Shown: positions 27,472 to 37,280 of the stretch, in pieces
Layout: every line of letters begins with the position of its first letter
Numbering within the stretch: the first letter of the stretch is position 1
Made by a program: the position numbers and the translations under genes
The notes under the pieces: model-generated
The model's database searches: none
What the model was told of the DNA's origin: nothing
What the model saw: the letters and a program-made list of their open reading frames with translations, nothing else
Origin: an uncultured Pseudomonadales bacterium
Lineage (GTDB): Bacteria; Pseudomonadota; Gammaproteobacteria; Pseudomonadales; Cellvibrionaceae
Assembly: GCA_947487765.1 (NCBI GenBank)
Contig: CANKXO010000004.1
Location: forward strand, 310,001 to 374,000
Direction: 5' to 3'
DNA length: 64,000 nt

Positions 27472-28917
27472 ATGAGGTTAAGCTATAAGCTGTTTTTATC
27501 TATCTTTTCCGTTAGCTTGCTAATGCTGGGGGGAATGGTGCTGCTGACGAAGTCTGCTATTAATAGTAGTTTTTTAACTTATATTAACGACATTCAACAT
27601 TCGACATTGAAAAGCCTCCAGCCTGAATTAGAAGAATTCTATCAAGAGCAAGGCGGGTGGGGTTCTATGGGGCCGCGTATATGGCATAAGTTGCTTAAAC
27701 GACATCGGCCAGAACGTATTTTGAATGGCTCTCTTTCTCAAAAGCCTCATAAGAAAAAATTTCCTAACCATAATGAGCGTAGGCTCGATGATAGGCCGCC
27801 ACCATTTGGACATCCTCCCAAAAGGAAAGGTATGCCGCCAGGAATTCGTTTGCTTGATAGTGAAAAAAATATGATTATCGGTCCACCAAAAACTAAGCTA
27901 CATGCTTTTGAATTACCATTACGTGTTGATAATAATATCGTCGGCTATTTGAGTTTAGATCCTGTCGGCACCATCTACGATGAATTAGATGTGCGTTTTA
28001 CTCAGCAGCTTATCGAGACGATTCAAATCATTGCACTGGTTGGTTTGTTTATATCTGCAACATTAGGGTTGTGGTTAGCAAGAAGCCTAGTCCGGCCAAT
28101 TAAAAAACTAGCGACAGGGACAAAAATGCTAACAGCTGGAGATTTTAGCGCTCGCTTAGATATTCGCAATAAAAGTGAGTTTGGGGAGCTTGCTAAGGAT
28201 TTTAATGTGTTGGCGGAAACGTTGGAAAATAATGAACAGTCCCGTAAACAATGGATAGCAGATATCTCTCATGAATTAAGAACCCCGCTTACTATTTTTC
28301 GTGGCGAGCTTGAAGCGCTTAAAGATGGTGTCCGAGAATGGGAGCCAAAAACAACAGAATCGTTGCTTAATGAGTCATTGCGTTTAGAAAAGATTGTGAA
28401 CGATCTATATGAGTTGTCATTGTCTGATGTTGGTGCGCTCAGTTACAAAAAGGAAGCTGTTGACATTCAAAGAATTTTACATATTAGCATTAATGAAATA
28501 ATGCATGAGTTTAAAACAAAGAAAATTACCTTAACTATAAAGGATGCAGCTCAAAAGAAATTGATAGTCTTTGCAGATGCAATGCGGTTACAGCAGCTAT
28601 TCTGTAATCTTTTGACAAATTCTCTACGTTATACCGACGTGGGTGGAAGATTGATTATTGATATAAAGGATGCTGGTGAAAACGTTAAGATTACATTTGA
28701 TGATTCCAGTCCTGGTGTTTCAGAAAATGAAATACCAAAGCTATTCGAACGCTTATATCGAGTTGAATCATCTCGCAATCGTAGTTCAGGCGGGGCAGGT
28801 TTAGGATTGTCAATTTGTCAGAATATTGTTGCGGCGCATCAAGGGGAAATAAAAGCCAGAGAGTCTTATCTAGGTGGTTTATGTGTTCAGCTAATTTTCA
28901 GTAAAGATAAGCAATAG
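27472..28917 (+). CDS. Sensor histidine kinase, BaeS-like
   Basis: The 481-residue protein has a membrane helix at about 7-29, a periplasmic part (30-180), a second helix (about 183-205), a HAMP domain (RSLVRPIKKLATGTKMLTAG), and a HisKA domain with the phosphorylated His at 267 in ADISHELRTPLT. The catalytic domain shows the N box LFCNLLTNSLRYTD and G box SSGGAGLGLSI. The periplasmic part includes a stretch (about 75-130) rich in His, Lys, Arg and Pro, unusual and perhaps a ligand-binding site. It is followed after 29 bp by its response regulator and then a Spy-like gene, as in envelope-stress systems. Confidence 0.9.
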   Translation: MRLSYKLFLSIFSVSLLMLGGMVLLTKSAINSSFLTYINDIQHSTLKSLQPELEEFYQEQGGWGSMGPRIWHKLLKRHRPERILNGSLSQKPHKKKFPNHNERRLDDRPPPFGHPPKRKGMPPGIRLLDSEKNMIIGPPKTKLHAFELPLRVDNNIVGYLSLDPVGTIYDELDVRFTQQLIETIQIIALVGLFISATLGLWLARSLVRPIKKLATGTKMLTAGDFSARLDIRNKSEFGELAKDFNVLAETLENNEQSRKQWIADISHELRTPLTIFRGELEALKDGVREWEPKTTESLLNESLRLEKIVNDLYELSLSDVGALSYKKEAVDIQRILHISINEIMHEFKTKKITLTIKDAAQKKLIVFADAMRLQQLFCNLLTNSLRYTDVGGRLIIDIKDAGENVKITFDDSSPGVSENEIPKLFERLYRVESSRNRSSGGAGLGLSICQNIVAAHQGEIKARESYLGGLCVQLIFSKDKQ

Positions 28918-28946
28918 TAAAAAGAAAACTAAAGAATGGTTAAAGT

Positions 28947-29621
28947 ATGTTAAAAATCCTTATCGTTGAAGATGAACCTAAAGTAGCGGCTTTGTTAAAA
29001 GATTACTTAAATCAGTCTGGGTATGAAACCGTTTGGGTTAATGATGGTTCAAAAGTAGAATGCGTTGTACAAAAAGAGGACCCAGCTCTTGTCTTATTGG
29101 ATATCATGCTGCCAGAAAAGGATGGTATCGCTATATGCAAAGACATTCGGATAGTCTCTGATATTCCTATTATCATGATTACCGCAAGAGTCGAAGAGAT
29201 TGACCGTTTGTTGGGATTGGAGTTAGGTGCAGATGATTATATTTGTAAGCCGTTTAGTCCTCGCGAAGTTGTTGCCAGAGTAAAAGCTATATTGCGACGT
29301 ATAGAAAATCGAGATGTTGTCTCCCCTCGCTCTATGCGCATAGTATTAGATTCTGCTCGATATACAGTTGCACTTGATGGGCAGGTAATAGAGCTAACAT
29401 CAGTTGAGTTCAAATTGTTGCAAAGATTAGCAAATGATCCAGGGAGAATCTATTCTCGGCAACAACTCATGGACAGTATTTATGAAGATAATCGTGTCGT
29501 AAGTGATAGAACTATTGATAGTCATATTAAGAAGTTACGAAAAAAGCTTTTTAAAAATAAAGAAGGTGAAGATATTATTCGTTCAGTCTATGGGGCGGGT
29601 TATAAAATTGAAGTGGATTGA
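28947..29621 (+). CDS. OmpR-family response regulator, BaeR-like
   Basis: The 224-residue protein has a receiver domain with acidic pocket Glu8-Asp9, phospho-acceptor Asp52 (LLDIMLPEKDG), Thr in ITAR, and Lys in CKPFSP. The C-terminal winged helix has LTSVEFKLLQRLA and RTIDSHIKKLRKKL. E. coli BaeR is its closest well-known relative by general pattern. It probably activates the Spy-like gene 127 bp downstream, and possibly its own operon. Confidence 0.92.
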   Translation: MLKILIVEDEPKVAALLKDYLNQSGYETVWVNDGSKVECVVQKEDPALVLLDIMLPEKDGIAICKDIRIVSDIPIIMITARVEEIDRLLGLELGADDYICKPFSPREVVARVKAILRRIENRDVVSPRSMRIVLDSARYTVALDGQVIELTSVEFKLLQRLANDPGRIYSRQQLMDSIYEDNRVVSDRTIDSHIKKLRKKLFKNKEGEDIIRSVYGAGYKIEVD

Positions 29622-29748
29622 ACCAGAATATTGCTTAATTTTGCCTACTATATTTCATATTGTTTGCACATTGCCTGTCTAAAATTATTCCTAGTGATAA
29701 GGCTATATAAATTAGTTTTTATCAGAAAATAAACACTAGGAGACAATC

Positions 29749-30066
29749 ATGAAAACACTGGCCACTATACTCTTAATTTCTATAATGAGTATCACATCAT
29801 TATCTACCTTAGCAATGGGGTATCAAAAGCACGATAGAAAAGAAAGAATCGAGAAGTACTTACAATTAACTGATGAGCAGGCTGAACAATTTCATGCAGT
29901 TATGAAGTCTCAACATGAAAAACGAAAGGAGTATCGAGAGTCGACAAAGGATGAGACCCTAAGCCAGCTTAGCACTATTCTCAATGAAGAGCAGTTAGAA
30001 AAAATGAAAGTCCATATGGATAAAATGGCAAACAGAAAAAAGGGTATGCGTTGCTGTGATAAATAA
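29749..30066 (+). CDS. Spy/CpxP-like periplasmic protein with C-terminal Cys pair
   Basis: The 105-residue protein begins with a signal peptide (MKTLATILLISIMSITSLST, cleavage near LAMG) behind AGGAGA. The mature part is short, helical and charged with an LTxxQ-type motif, LQLTDEQ, and a second partial one near LSTILNEEQ. This is the Spy/CpxP/ZraP chaperone group, though shorter than E. coli Spy. It ends RKKGMRCCDK; the vicinal Cys are not typical of Spy and could bind metal. Location behind a BaeSR-like pair supports an envelope-stress or metal-stress role. Confidence 0.82.
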   Translation: MKTLATILLISIMSITSLSTLAMGYQKHDRKERIEKYLQLTDEQAEQFHAVMKSQHEKRKEYRESTKDETLSQLSTILNEEQLEKMKVHMDKMANRKKGMRCCDK

Positions 30067-30092
30067 TTAAAGGGTAATTATTTTTAGGGGGT

Positions 30093-30135
30093 AAGAGATT
30101 GCAGGCTTTTTGAATTTCCTGCAGTCTCTTCTTTA
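30093..30135 (+). terminator. Terminator between spy-like gene and DUF711 gene
   Basis: Arms 30093-30105 and 30118-30130 pair over 13 bp with one mismatch. The T-rich stretch after it is weak. It lies between convergent genes and may act in both directions. Confidence 0.55.
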
Positions 30136-30169
30136 ATGGCTTTTCATTAAAAATTTTTTAGATATAACT

Positions 30170-31402
30170 TTATGGTACGTCAAGTACCATGCAATTACAG
30201 AGGTCTGAGCTTTCGAATTGGGTCATGTCTCCTGCGTTGAGTCCAGGGACAGGGAAGAGGCGAACGGTCAATGGTTTGTTTAAGCGATATGCCATGGTGC
30301 CGGTATCGCGCATAAGGGCTGCTATTTTTTCAATAGAGGTGTTGCCCGGTATTGGAACTGTGTCTAAACCTATACCACACACGGCGCTATAAGTGAGTAA
30401 GGAGCGAATATCGAAATTCGATTTAATCGTTCCTTGAGCAAGCCCAGTGTCCTCTGTTAATGCCAGCATCAGCCCGGAAAAACCAACAAGCTCGACTCCT
30501 TGAATGGATTTAAATACTTTGGTCAATAATGATGATGCTTCTACTGTTCCCGATGCGCCAAAATACTCAACTCCCATTGCTTCATAAACTGCTGCCATGC
30601 TAGCGCAATCTTTGGATGGCGCTGCTGAACTGTCAAACCCTGAGAAATGAAAAGGCATGTCAATGGGTGATTGATCAATAATGTTGTTAATGTAGGAAAT
30701 GTGATATTGAAGAGCATGACTCATATGCTCGTAGTAATCTTTATATAAGTTGTTATGATTTGTTGTCGTTGTTTTTTGATTGAAATTTTCTAATACACTC
30801 ACTAATAAATCAGGTGTTTCTAAGCCAACAACAAAGCAGTTTTCAATATTTTTTCGGTGGTAGCTTGCGGGGAAATAAGGAATTAATGGGTCGCAATTAA
30901 AATTAACCGTAAAGTTGAAATTACCCTCTCCTCGAGGAGTGATGTCGCTGATCCTTTTAACGGTATTCACGCAAGAAGATATAAGGGCATTATCTAGAAT
31001 ATTAAACTCATCCATTGGTATGTTGACACAAACATTGCATAAATCACCAAACTCTTTAATGAGTTCAGGTAACATTTCTATTTCATGGTTTGTTCTTGCT
31101 TCTCCGATGGCAAATCGTATGCGTATACCAGATGTTTCAGGTGTGTCTAATAGCTTTGTAATGTAATTTAAGTCTTCTTTGGCATTATCTATCGTATTTG
31201 TGTTCAGATATTCTCCAAAGGGGTTTGTGACAATCCTGACAGATTGGACGGTATAACCATTGTTTTGGAAGTCAGCCGATAATTCAGCGCAAAATTTAGA
31301 CGCTTTGACTATTTCCTGCTGCCACGTCGATTTCTCTTGGGATAATGATAAAAAAGTCGTTATTGTTCTGATTTTGCAAAGGTCTTTATTTTTATAGCTC
31401 AA
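30170..31402 (-). CDS. DUF711 (UPF0210) family protein
   Basis: The 410-residue cytoplasmic protein matches DUF711/UPF0210. Near the N terminus is KIRTITTFLSL. The C-terminal half carries the family's best-kept segment, CGIGLDTVPIPGNTS, followed by RLNKPLTVRLFPVPG. The middle contains FSGFDSSAAPS and SGTVEASS. The family is related to glycyl-radical-like or PFL-like folds but has no agreed function. The C terminus, CNCMVLDVP, is a little unusual. It is a single gene, convergent with the Spy-like gene. Confidence 0.85.
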   Translation of the reverse strand: MSYKNKDLCKIRTITTFLSLSQEKSTWQQEIVKASKFCAELSADFQNNGYTVQSVRIVTNPFGEYLNTNTIDNAKEDLNYITKLLDTPETSGIRIRFAIGEARTNHEIEMLPELIKEFGDLCNVCVNIPMDEFNILDNALISSCVNTVKRISDITPRGEGNFNFTVNFNCDPLIPYFPASYHRKNIENCFVVGLETPDLLVSVLENFNQKTTTTNHNNLYKDYYEHMSHALQYHISYINNIIDQSPIDMPFHFSGFDSSAAPSKDCASMAAVYEAMGVEYFGASGTVEASSLLTKVFKSIQGVELVGFSGLMLALTEDTGLAQGTIKSNFDIRSLLTYSAVCGIGLDTVPIPGNTSIEKIAALMRDTGTMAYRLNKPLTVRLFPVPGLNAGDMTQFESSDLCNCMVLDVP

Positions 31403-31521
31403 TGTTGCTGGCTCCTTTGGCTGTAGCTAATAACGTTTTTCGTATTGGATAATTTATTAGTGGCTAGATAGTAAAAGATAAATCTTGCATACAACTTGCA
31501 CTCACATCGTCGCTGACAATA

Positions 31522-31785
31522 CTAATTAAAATGTTTATACGCCATATATAAAGTAGCACCAATGATAATAATGATTATAAGGCCATTGTTGGAACTTAGT
31601 TTTTCTACTGATTTATGGTCAATGCTGTTGTCGTTGTTCAGGTTGTTATCATTTAAATAAGTATCGATTAAATCTTTGCTTTCCTTGAGTCCTATGTTTC
31701 TTATTTCTCTTAATTTTTTAATGGCTTCAATTTTTTTGCCTTGTCGAATAGCATCAACCACTTCTGATTCTAATTCTTTATCCAT
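31522..31785 (-). CDS. L7/L12 C-terminal-like domain with membrane anchor
   Basis: The 87-residue protein starts with a segment like the C-terminal domain of ribosomal protein L7/L12 (GKKIEAIKKLREIRNIGLKE, residues 16-35, then SKDLIDTYL). After an Asn/Asp-rich linker it ends with one hydrophobic helix (LIIIIIIGATLYMAYKHF). Such fusions occur in many bacteria, usually as short uncharacterised membrane proteins. It is not the ribosomal stalk protein, since the N-terminal dimer domain is absent. It may be transcribed with the flavodoxin-like gene upstream, 41 bp away. Confidence 0.75.
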   Translation of the reverse strand: MDKELESEVVDAIRQGKKIEAIKKLREIRNIGLKESKDLIDTYLNDNNLNNDNSIDHKSVEKLSSNNGLIIIIIIGATLYMAYKHFN

Positions 31786-31826
31786 AATTCACTCTTTTTA
31801 TCTGCTATCTAAATTTAATTCGCTAT

Positions 31827-32297
31827 TTAAAAAATGCCAGCATCTAAGCCGGCAGCCATTGTCATACCTAGCTCTTCAGTCTGATTGATAAACTCCTCTT
31901 GAAATTCACCATGGCACAATAAAATATCCTGCACGGGGCTCCATTTTAAACCAGAGATAATTTTTTTCATCGCGATTTGAGTACCTGTACCATCCAGCCC
32001 GGCTCGAATAAAAATACCGTAAGGCAATGCTTCGGTATACTCAAGGCAGGGATAGTAAATTCGATCAAAAAAGTCTTTCATCGCCCCGCTCATATAACCA
32101 AAATTCTCAGTTGTACCTAGCAAGATGGCATCACACTGTAAAACATCATCAGGCCCTGCTTGAAGTGGTGGGATATAGGTGACGTCCACATTCTCAATGT
32201 CAGAATGGCTTGCGCCACGAACTGCTGCATCAGCCAGTAGACGAGTATTGTCTGACGGCGCATGAGCAACGATAAGTAATCTCTTTTTTTGAGGCAT
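31827..32297 (-). CDS. Flavodoxin/NAD(P)H-dependent FMN reductase-like protein
   Basis: The 156-residue protein has the flavodoxin-like fold: N-terminal LLIVAHAPSDNTRLLADAAVRGA (phosphate-binding loop SDNT), then AILLGTTENFGYMSGAMKDFFDR, the typical flavin-contact loop of NADPH-dependent FMN reductases and flavodoxin-family proteins. No substrate can be inferred. It lies upstream of the L7/L12-like gene on the same strand. Confidence 0.85.
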   Translation of the reverse strand: MPQKKRLLIVAHAPSDNTRLLADAAVRGASHSDIENVDVTYIPPLQAGPDDVLQCDAILLGTTENFGYMSGAMKDFFDRIYYPCLEYTEALPYGIFIRAGLDGTGTQIAMKKIISGLKWSPVQDILLCHGEFQEEFINQTEELGMTMAAGLDAGIF

Positions 32298-32562
32298 AAA
32301 AAATAAGTATCAGGTTAATGAGCTGAGTATACCAATATTTGTCACGCAAATAGCCTGAATATCGAGAGTGATCTAATGTTTTTCAGTTAACGTAGAGTAC
32401 TAATGATTTTAACCTTCCATGGAATAGTAAGGTTATCTTCTCTTGATCACCTCATCAAAAATCCAATCGATATTGTCGTTTGTGAAATGCAGTATAAAAA
32501 GTTCATTTGGTTCTACATTAAGGTATGGAAATGACTAAAGAATAGTTTGGGGCAGCGGTTTT

Positions 32563-32889
32563 ATGAAAGCTCATAGCAAAGACTCTAAAGATAAGCTTAA
32601 AATGGAACTCACCGCGTTGGCTGATTTAGCCGTCAAAGAGGAAGGTACACGTTATTCGATTGATAGGCCTGAAGAAGTCTTAAAAATGCTTAAGTGGGCT
32701 TCGGGGCAAAGCGATGCCTATATTAGACGCCTCTTACCTAGGGTTGGAAAGTATTTGAACTCTGGCCATCGGCGGTTTTTTGAAAGTAATGGCATTTCAT
32801 TTGCTATATTCCCTGATCTAAAAGACGATACTTTAGCGACTGATAAGGCCTTCAACAAAATAGGATCTGCTTCAAGCAAGACGGGGTAG
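32563..32889 (+). CDS. Hypothetical protein of 108 residues
   Basis: No family is recognised. The protein is soluble and charged, with likely helices at about 8-25 and 35-60 (RPEEVLKMLKWASG) and a central RRLLPRVGKYLNSGHRRFF. The start is the ATG at 32563, behind a G-rich GGGGCAG stretch. It is isolated between the flavodoxin-like gene and purE. The coding composition looks acceptable and the minus-strand frame overlapping it is a shadow. About 265 bp on either side hold nothing else visible. Confidence 0.55.
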   Translation: MKAHSKDSKDKLKMELTALADLAVKEEGTRYSIDRPEEVLKMLKWASGQSDAYIRRLLPRVGKYLNSGHRRFFESNGISFAIFPDLKDDTLATDKAFNKIGSASSKTG

Positions 32890-33151
32890 ATCACTTCTGA
32901 GCCTATCTGACCCATATTCCATTATTCATAGCGTTATACGGCACTTTTGGGGCAAATAGTAGCCTATTGTTATAACTGTTGGTACAATTGCGCCCTTTTT
33001 CAACATCCAGCCATTCTTGCCTTCCTCGTCTTGAGGATACTTCTGTGAAATGACATTTTTCACTCTGACAGACACAGAGTGATTTATTGATTTCTTCAAA
33101 AATGAGTATCCGGGCGAGAATATCCAATGTTGGCTTTATGAGATAAGAGTT

Positions 33152-33631
33152 ATGAGTGCAATTATCAGCATAATTATGGGTTCTCGTTCAGATTGGCCCA
33201 CGATGTCCGAAGCGGCCAAGGTATTGGATGCGCTTGCTGTCCCCTATGAAACCAATGTCGTCTCGGCTCATCGTACGCCAGAACGTTTGGTAGAATTTGC
33301 TCAAGGTGCGGCTGATCGAGGTATAAAGGTTATTATTGCCGGCGCAGGCGGTGCTGCTCATTTGCCCGGTATGGCTGCTGCACTTACCCATTTACCGGTT
33401 GTTGGTGTTCCTGTCAGCAGTAAGCAACTGAAAGGTATGGATAGCCTGATGTCGATTGTCCAGATGCCGCGTGGTGTTGCTGTTGCCACCCAGGCCATTG
33501 GCGAAGCTGGAGCGTATAACGCAGGTTTAATGGCGGCACAGATGATAGCCTTGAGTGATGAGGAATTGAGTCAGCGGATTCAGGGTTGGCGCAAGGAGCA
33601 AACAAATAATGTGCCTTGGTCTGTAGAGTAA
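33152..33631 (+). CDS. purE: N5-CAIR mutase PurE
   Basis: The 159-residue enzyme of purine synthesis converts N5-carboxyaminoimidazole ribonucleotide to CAIR. The active-site segment GSRSDWPTM (10-18) and SAHRTPERL (about 39-47) are intact, as is [10 protein letters not shown]. Length is typical of class I PurE. It is followed after 5 bp by purK, the standard pair. No clear PurR box was recognised upstream. Confidence 0.96.
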   Translation: MSAIISIIMGSRSDWPTMSEAAKVLDALAVPYETNVVSAHRTPERLVEFAQGAADRGIKVIIAGAGGAAHLPGMAAALTHLPVVGVPVSSKQLKGMDSLMSIVQMPRGVAVATQAIGEAGAYNAGLMAAQMIALSDEELSQRIQGWRKEQTNNVPWSVE

Positions 33632-33636
33632 CGTTT

Positions 33637-34764
33637 ATGCATATTGCGATTTTTGGCTGTGGTCAGTTAGCACAGATGACGGCGAAGGCTGGCATCAAAC
33701 TCGGTCTTAAGTTTTCATTTATTGCCGATGAAGGCGAAGATACGCGTTGTGTCGATGATCTGGGTGATATAGTCCCTTACACTGCTGGAATGTCCGCTGA
33801 AGCACTGTTTTCAGCGCTGCATAAACCTGACATTATTACCGTCGAAAAAGAGATGGTAGATGCCGAATTACTCAAGTCGCTAAAAGCGTTCTCTACTGTT
33901 TACCCTTGTGGCGATGCGATTCGCATTGCGCAGAACCGTATCCGTGAAAAAAACTACTTGCGTGATAACGGGATTCCAACTGCTGATTTTGAAATTATCC
34001 ATTCGCGAGAGCAGTTATCAGCGTTAACAGAAAAATTTGGCTTTCCTATTTATATTAAAGCTGCCGAGTCTGGTTATGATGGTTATAACCAGTGGCGCAT
34101 CAAAGCACTCAACGATCTAGACCAAGCAGAATTAATTGCCGCGATTGATAACGGTGTTTCCTTAATTGCTGAAAAACATGTTGCTTATAGCCGCGAAGTT
34201 TCTGTGATTGCTGCACGTAATGCGAAAGGCGAGGTTGCGCTATACCCAGTGATGGAAAATCGTCATGAAGAGGGTGTATTGATCGCGACGATGGCACCAG
34301 CGCCTAGCATCGATGCTGGTTTAGAAAAACAAGCTTACGACTTTATGCAACGTTTATTGACAGCAATGGATTATGTTGGCGTATTAACGATGGAATGTTT
34401 TGAGACTGAAGCCGGTATTGTTGTGAATGAATTAGCGCCCAGAGTTCATAATTCGGGTCACTGGACGATCGAAGGCAGTGCTACTAGCCAGTTTGAAAAC
34501 CATTGCCGTGCGATATCGGGTATGGAGTTAGGCTCGACAGAAATGGATAGTTTGGCTGGTTTGGTCAATATGCTGGGTAAGCACGGTGATCCCGAAGAAT
34601 TTTCTGATAATAATATTTTTTATCATGCCTACGGCAAGCAAGAACGTGCTCGCCGTAAACTAGGCCATGTTACTGTTCGTGCGAATACTCTCGAACAATT
34701 AAAGCGGTCATTAAATAAATCATTACATTCACTATACAGTGACCACTACTTACCGTTTAGTTAA
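33637..34764 (+). CDS. purK: N5-carboxyaminoimidazole ribonucleotide synthase PurK
   Basis: The start is placed at ATG 33637, 5 bp after the purE stop; the frame extends upstream into purE but the fold begins at HIAIFGCGQLAQM. The 375-residue ATP-grasp enzyme uses ATP and bicarbonate to carboxylate AIR. Recognisable parts are YIKAAESGYDGYNQWRI, ECFETEAGIVVNELAPRVHNSGHWT. Its last 8 bases overlap the end of the minus-strand asmA-like gene. Confidence 0.95.
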   Translation: MHIAIFGCGQLAQMTAKAGIKLGLKFSFIADEGEDTRCVDDLGDIVPYTAGMSAEALFSALHKPDIITVEKEMVDAELLKSLKAFSTVYPCGDAIRIAQNRIREKNYLRDNGIPTADFEIIHSREQLSALTEKFGFPIYIKAAESGYDGYNQWRIKALNDLDQAELIAAIDNGVSLIAEKHVAYSREVSVIAARNAKGEVALYPVMENRHEEGVLIATMAPAPSIDAGLEKQAYDFMQRLLTAMDYVGVLTMECFETEAGIVVNELAPRVHNSGHWTIEGSATSQFENHCRAISGMELGSTEMDSLAGLVNMLGKHGDPEEFSDNNIFYHAYGKQERARRKLGHVTVRANTLEQLKRSLNKSLHSLYSDHYLPFS

Positions 34765-37051
34765 AGAGCTTATCCAATAATTTTTTCTTAAGCTCTTCTT
34801 TCAATTCTTTTTCTGAAACTTGCTCGCCTTCCGATTTGTCTGTCAGGCCTAGTTTTTCAGCGGCTTTTTGTCTTAGTTCATCTTGCTTGCGATCAATAGT
34901 TTTTTCAGTGTTGGCTTTTACCAACGAGCTAAAGTCTATCTTGTAATCCGGTGACGTAAGGTTGCCATAAAATTTAACAGGGATAACTAGGCCCTTTAAA
35001 TCTTCACGACTCTTTCCTCCTTGCCCTTCGTTGGTATTAACGACAAAAACAGAGGTTGTATAGTCGAGTGTTTGTGGCTCAAGACTGATTTTACCTTTTC
35101 CGCCAACTCTAAAAGCTGGTGCTTTGATATTTAAATCATTATTAGTAAGAACATTATTATTTAATTTAAGGTTCGCGGCTATTTCTGCAAATTGTGTTTC
35201 ATCTTCGACCTCAGGTTTTGAATCGACTGCTTTACCGCGTAGAGAATCAATTTTATCCTGACTTTCATCGAGGATTTTTTTCACGTTAACGCCTTTGATA
35301 GAACCATCTTTTACAAAGAGAGAAATATTGCCATCATTGGTTTGTTTGCCGGCTCGATCGACAATCGTAATATCTGTTTTTGCATTGCCTATACCGGATA
35401 CCTGGTCTGTAATATCAGTGTCTTTTAATAAAGGGCCAAAATTTACGCCGTTTAAATTATTCTCTATGCGAAGTGTCGATTCTTTATCTTTTTCATTGAA
35501 TGTAATTTTTCCATCTAAAGTGCCTTGATAAAGATTGGCTTTAGGTTTGATCACAACCTGTTTATCTTTAGATTCAATGTCGACAGTAAAGTTGTCTAGC
35601 TTGGCCCCATTGGCTTGTAGATTTTCTGTGCGGAACATACCGTTAGCTGTAAGCTCCTTAAAAATTGGAATGGGCGCAACAATGGCCAGTGCGGCTTTAT
35701 TATCATCGGTATTTTTATCAGATGAATCATTTGCTTGGTCTTCGCTTTTAGGTGCATAGCGATCAAGGTTTATCTTGTCGAGGTTTAAGTCGAAATGATA
35801 ATGAGGTTGTTCGAAGCCCATGAGAGAAACATCGCCGGCGAAATAGCTATCATCTAATTTCAGGTCGATAGCGTGCAGAGCCATACCGTGTAAGCTGCCA
35901 CTAAATTTAGTGCTAAAAGCCATCTTCTGCAAAACTGTTTTATCTGTCGGTGTGTAATCAACAGCCAGCGCCTGCAAGATTTTTTGAGGATTAATTTCAT
36001 TACTCGATAGCTTTCCTTTTGCCATCACATCGTTATGCCAATCTTTCAGAATCATTTCGCCATCAACATTAACGCCCAACGTTTTTTCTGTTAATGAAAA
36101 AGGAAACATCGAAGTATGATATTCCTGTAAAGAGATACTAATTTCCGGTATCGACAGCTCAGGAGAAAAGTCGCCATTGTTTGCTTTAACTATCAATTGA
36201 CTTGCTTTGAGCAATTGCGTTTTTGAGTCGAAAGTAAATAGATCAATATCGGCATCCAGTGTTTGTCCGCTCTTGGCTTGATTAATGGCGGCCGTAATAT
36301 TTTTAAGAGTAACTGAGTCGCTAGTGATATCCATAGTGGATAAGGCGTTTATCGCAACTGAAACTGTATCGATTTGGTGGGGTGTTACTGTGGCAGATAG
36401 CTCAATAGCTGCCTCTTTTTTAGAAAGAAGGTTACCCGTTTCTACATTAATGTTTTGTATACGGTGTTGTTCGCCGGACTGAAAATCATCATAGGTAAGT
36501 TCTCCCTCTGTTATCGATATGCCGGCAATAACAATGGCAGCTAATGATGCTGGGGATTGGTCTGATAACGATTTGCCTTCATCCTTCGCTGAGTTATCGC
36601 TGTCAGCTGTTTGTGGCGATTGACCTGCTGCAGGTTGAGAGCTGATGCCGTCTAGGCTGCTTTTGCCATCTTTAGTGATAATGTAATGCAATTTCGGTTG
36701 ATTAAGCTCAATACGGCTGACTTCTAACTTCTTTTGCAGTAGTGGTAATAACTTCACTCCTATATCGACACTGCTGATTTGCAATAACTTGTCAGTATTT
36801 ATGTCGGAGATGAGGTCTGTTGGCTGTGATAATGTGATTTCGCCCGTATGTATACCTAACCATGGAAAGACAGAGAGTTTCAGGTCCCCCTGAATAGTGA
36901 GTGTTTGCCCCGTGTGTTGTTTCACCTGTTGGGCGATCTGTTGCCGAAAAGTATCTGTATTGACCAGTGTCGGTAACAGTAGAGCGGCGGCCATCAGCAG
37001 GGCAATCAGTAAAGCCAATAAAATGCTGGCAATTTTCAGTGTTTTTCTCAT
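34757..37051 (-). CDS. asmA: AsmA family protein
   Basis: The 764-residue protein has an N-terminal membrane anchor (LKIASILLALLIALLMAAALLLP) followed by LVNTDTFRQQIAQQVKQHTGQTLTIQG, the standard AsmA N terminus, and a long periplasmic beta-rich body. The C-terminal region DGSIKGVNVKKIL with GNLTSPDYKIDFSSLV is the usual AsmA end. Members belong to the bridge-like lipid transfer group between inner and outer membrane. A charged C-terminal tail (EKELKEELKKKLLDKLF) follows. It is adjacent to hisB as in Pseudomonas and relatives, and overlaps purK by 8 bases at its 3' end. Confidence 0.92.
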   Translation of the reverse strand: MRKTLKIASILLALLIALLMAAALLLPTLVNTDTFRQQIAQQVKQHTGQTLTIQGDLKLSVFPWLGIHTGEITLSQPTDLISDINTDKLLQISSVDIGVKLLPLLQKKLEVSRIELNQPKLHYIITKDGKSSLDGISSQPAAGQSPQTADSDNSAKDEGKSLSDQSPASLAAIVIAGISITEGELTYDDFQSGEQHRIQNINVETGNLLSKKEAAIELSATVTPHQIDTVSVAINALSTMDITSDSVTLKNITAAINQAKSGQTLDADIDLFTFDSKTQLLKASQLIVKANNGDFSPELSIPEISISLQEYHTSMFPFSLTEKTLGVNVDGEMILKDWHNDVMAKGKLSSNEINPQKILQALAVDYTPTDKTVLQKMAFSTKFSGSLHGMALHAIDLKLDDSYFAGDVSLMGFEQPHYHFDLNLDKINLDRYAPKSEDQANDSSDKNTDDNKAALAIVAPIPIFKELTANGMFRTENLQANGAKLDNFTVDIESKDKQVVIKPKANLYQGTLDGKITFNEKDKESTLRIENNLNGVNFGPLLKDTDITDQVSGIGNAKTDITIVDRAGKQTNDGNISLFVKDGSIKGVNVKKILDESQDKIDSLRGKAVDSKPEVEDETQFAEIAANLKLNNNVLTNNDLNIKAPAFRVGGKGKISLEPQTLDYTTSVFVVNTNEGQGGKSREDLKGLVIPVKFYGNLTSPDYKIDFSSLVKANTEKTIDRKQDELRQKAAEKLGLTDKSEGEQVSEKELKEELKKKLLDKLFN

Positions 37052-37280
37052 AGAGTCAAAATTCAGGAGTAGAGGTTAGAATCCATTGAATGAGTGTTAA
37101 TCTGTCTTTAGTCAAAAATAGACAAAATTTCAGGGGATGAGTTCTCTATTACTTCCTTTTATTGTTTATCGATTATCAGTGCATCCTAGCACCCGCAGTG
37201 CCGAACACGTATAATTGCCGCCTTAATTATGCTGCCTTTATTCTTATGTGAGGGCTTGCTTATACTCATTGGAGAACTTT

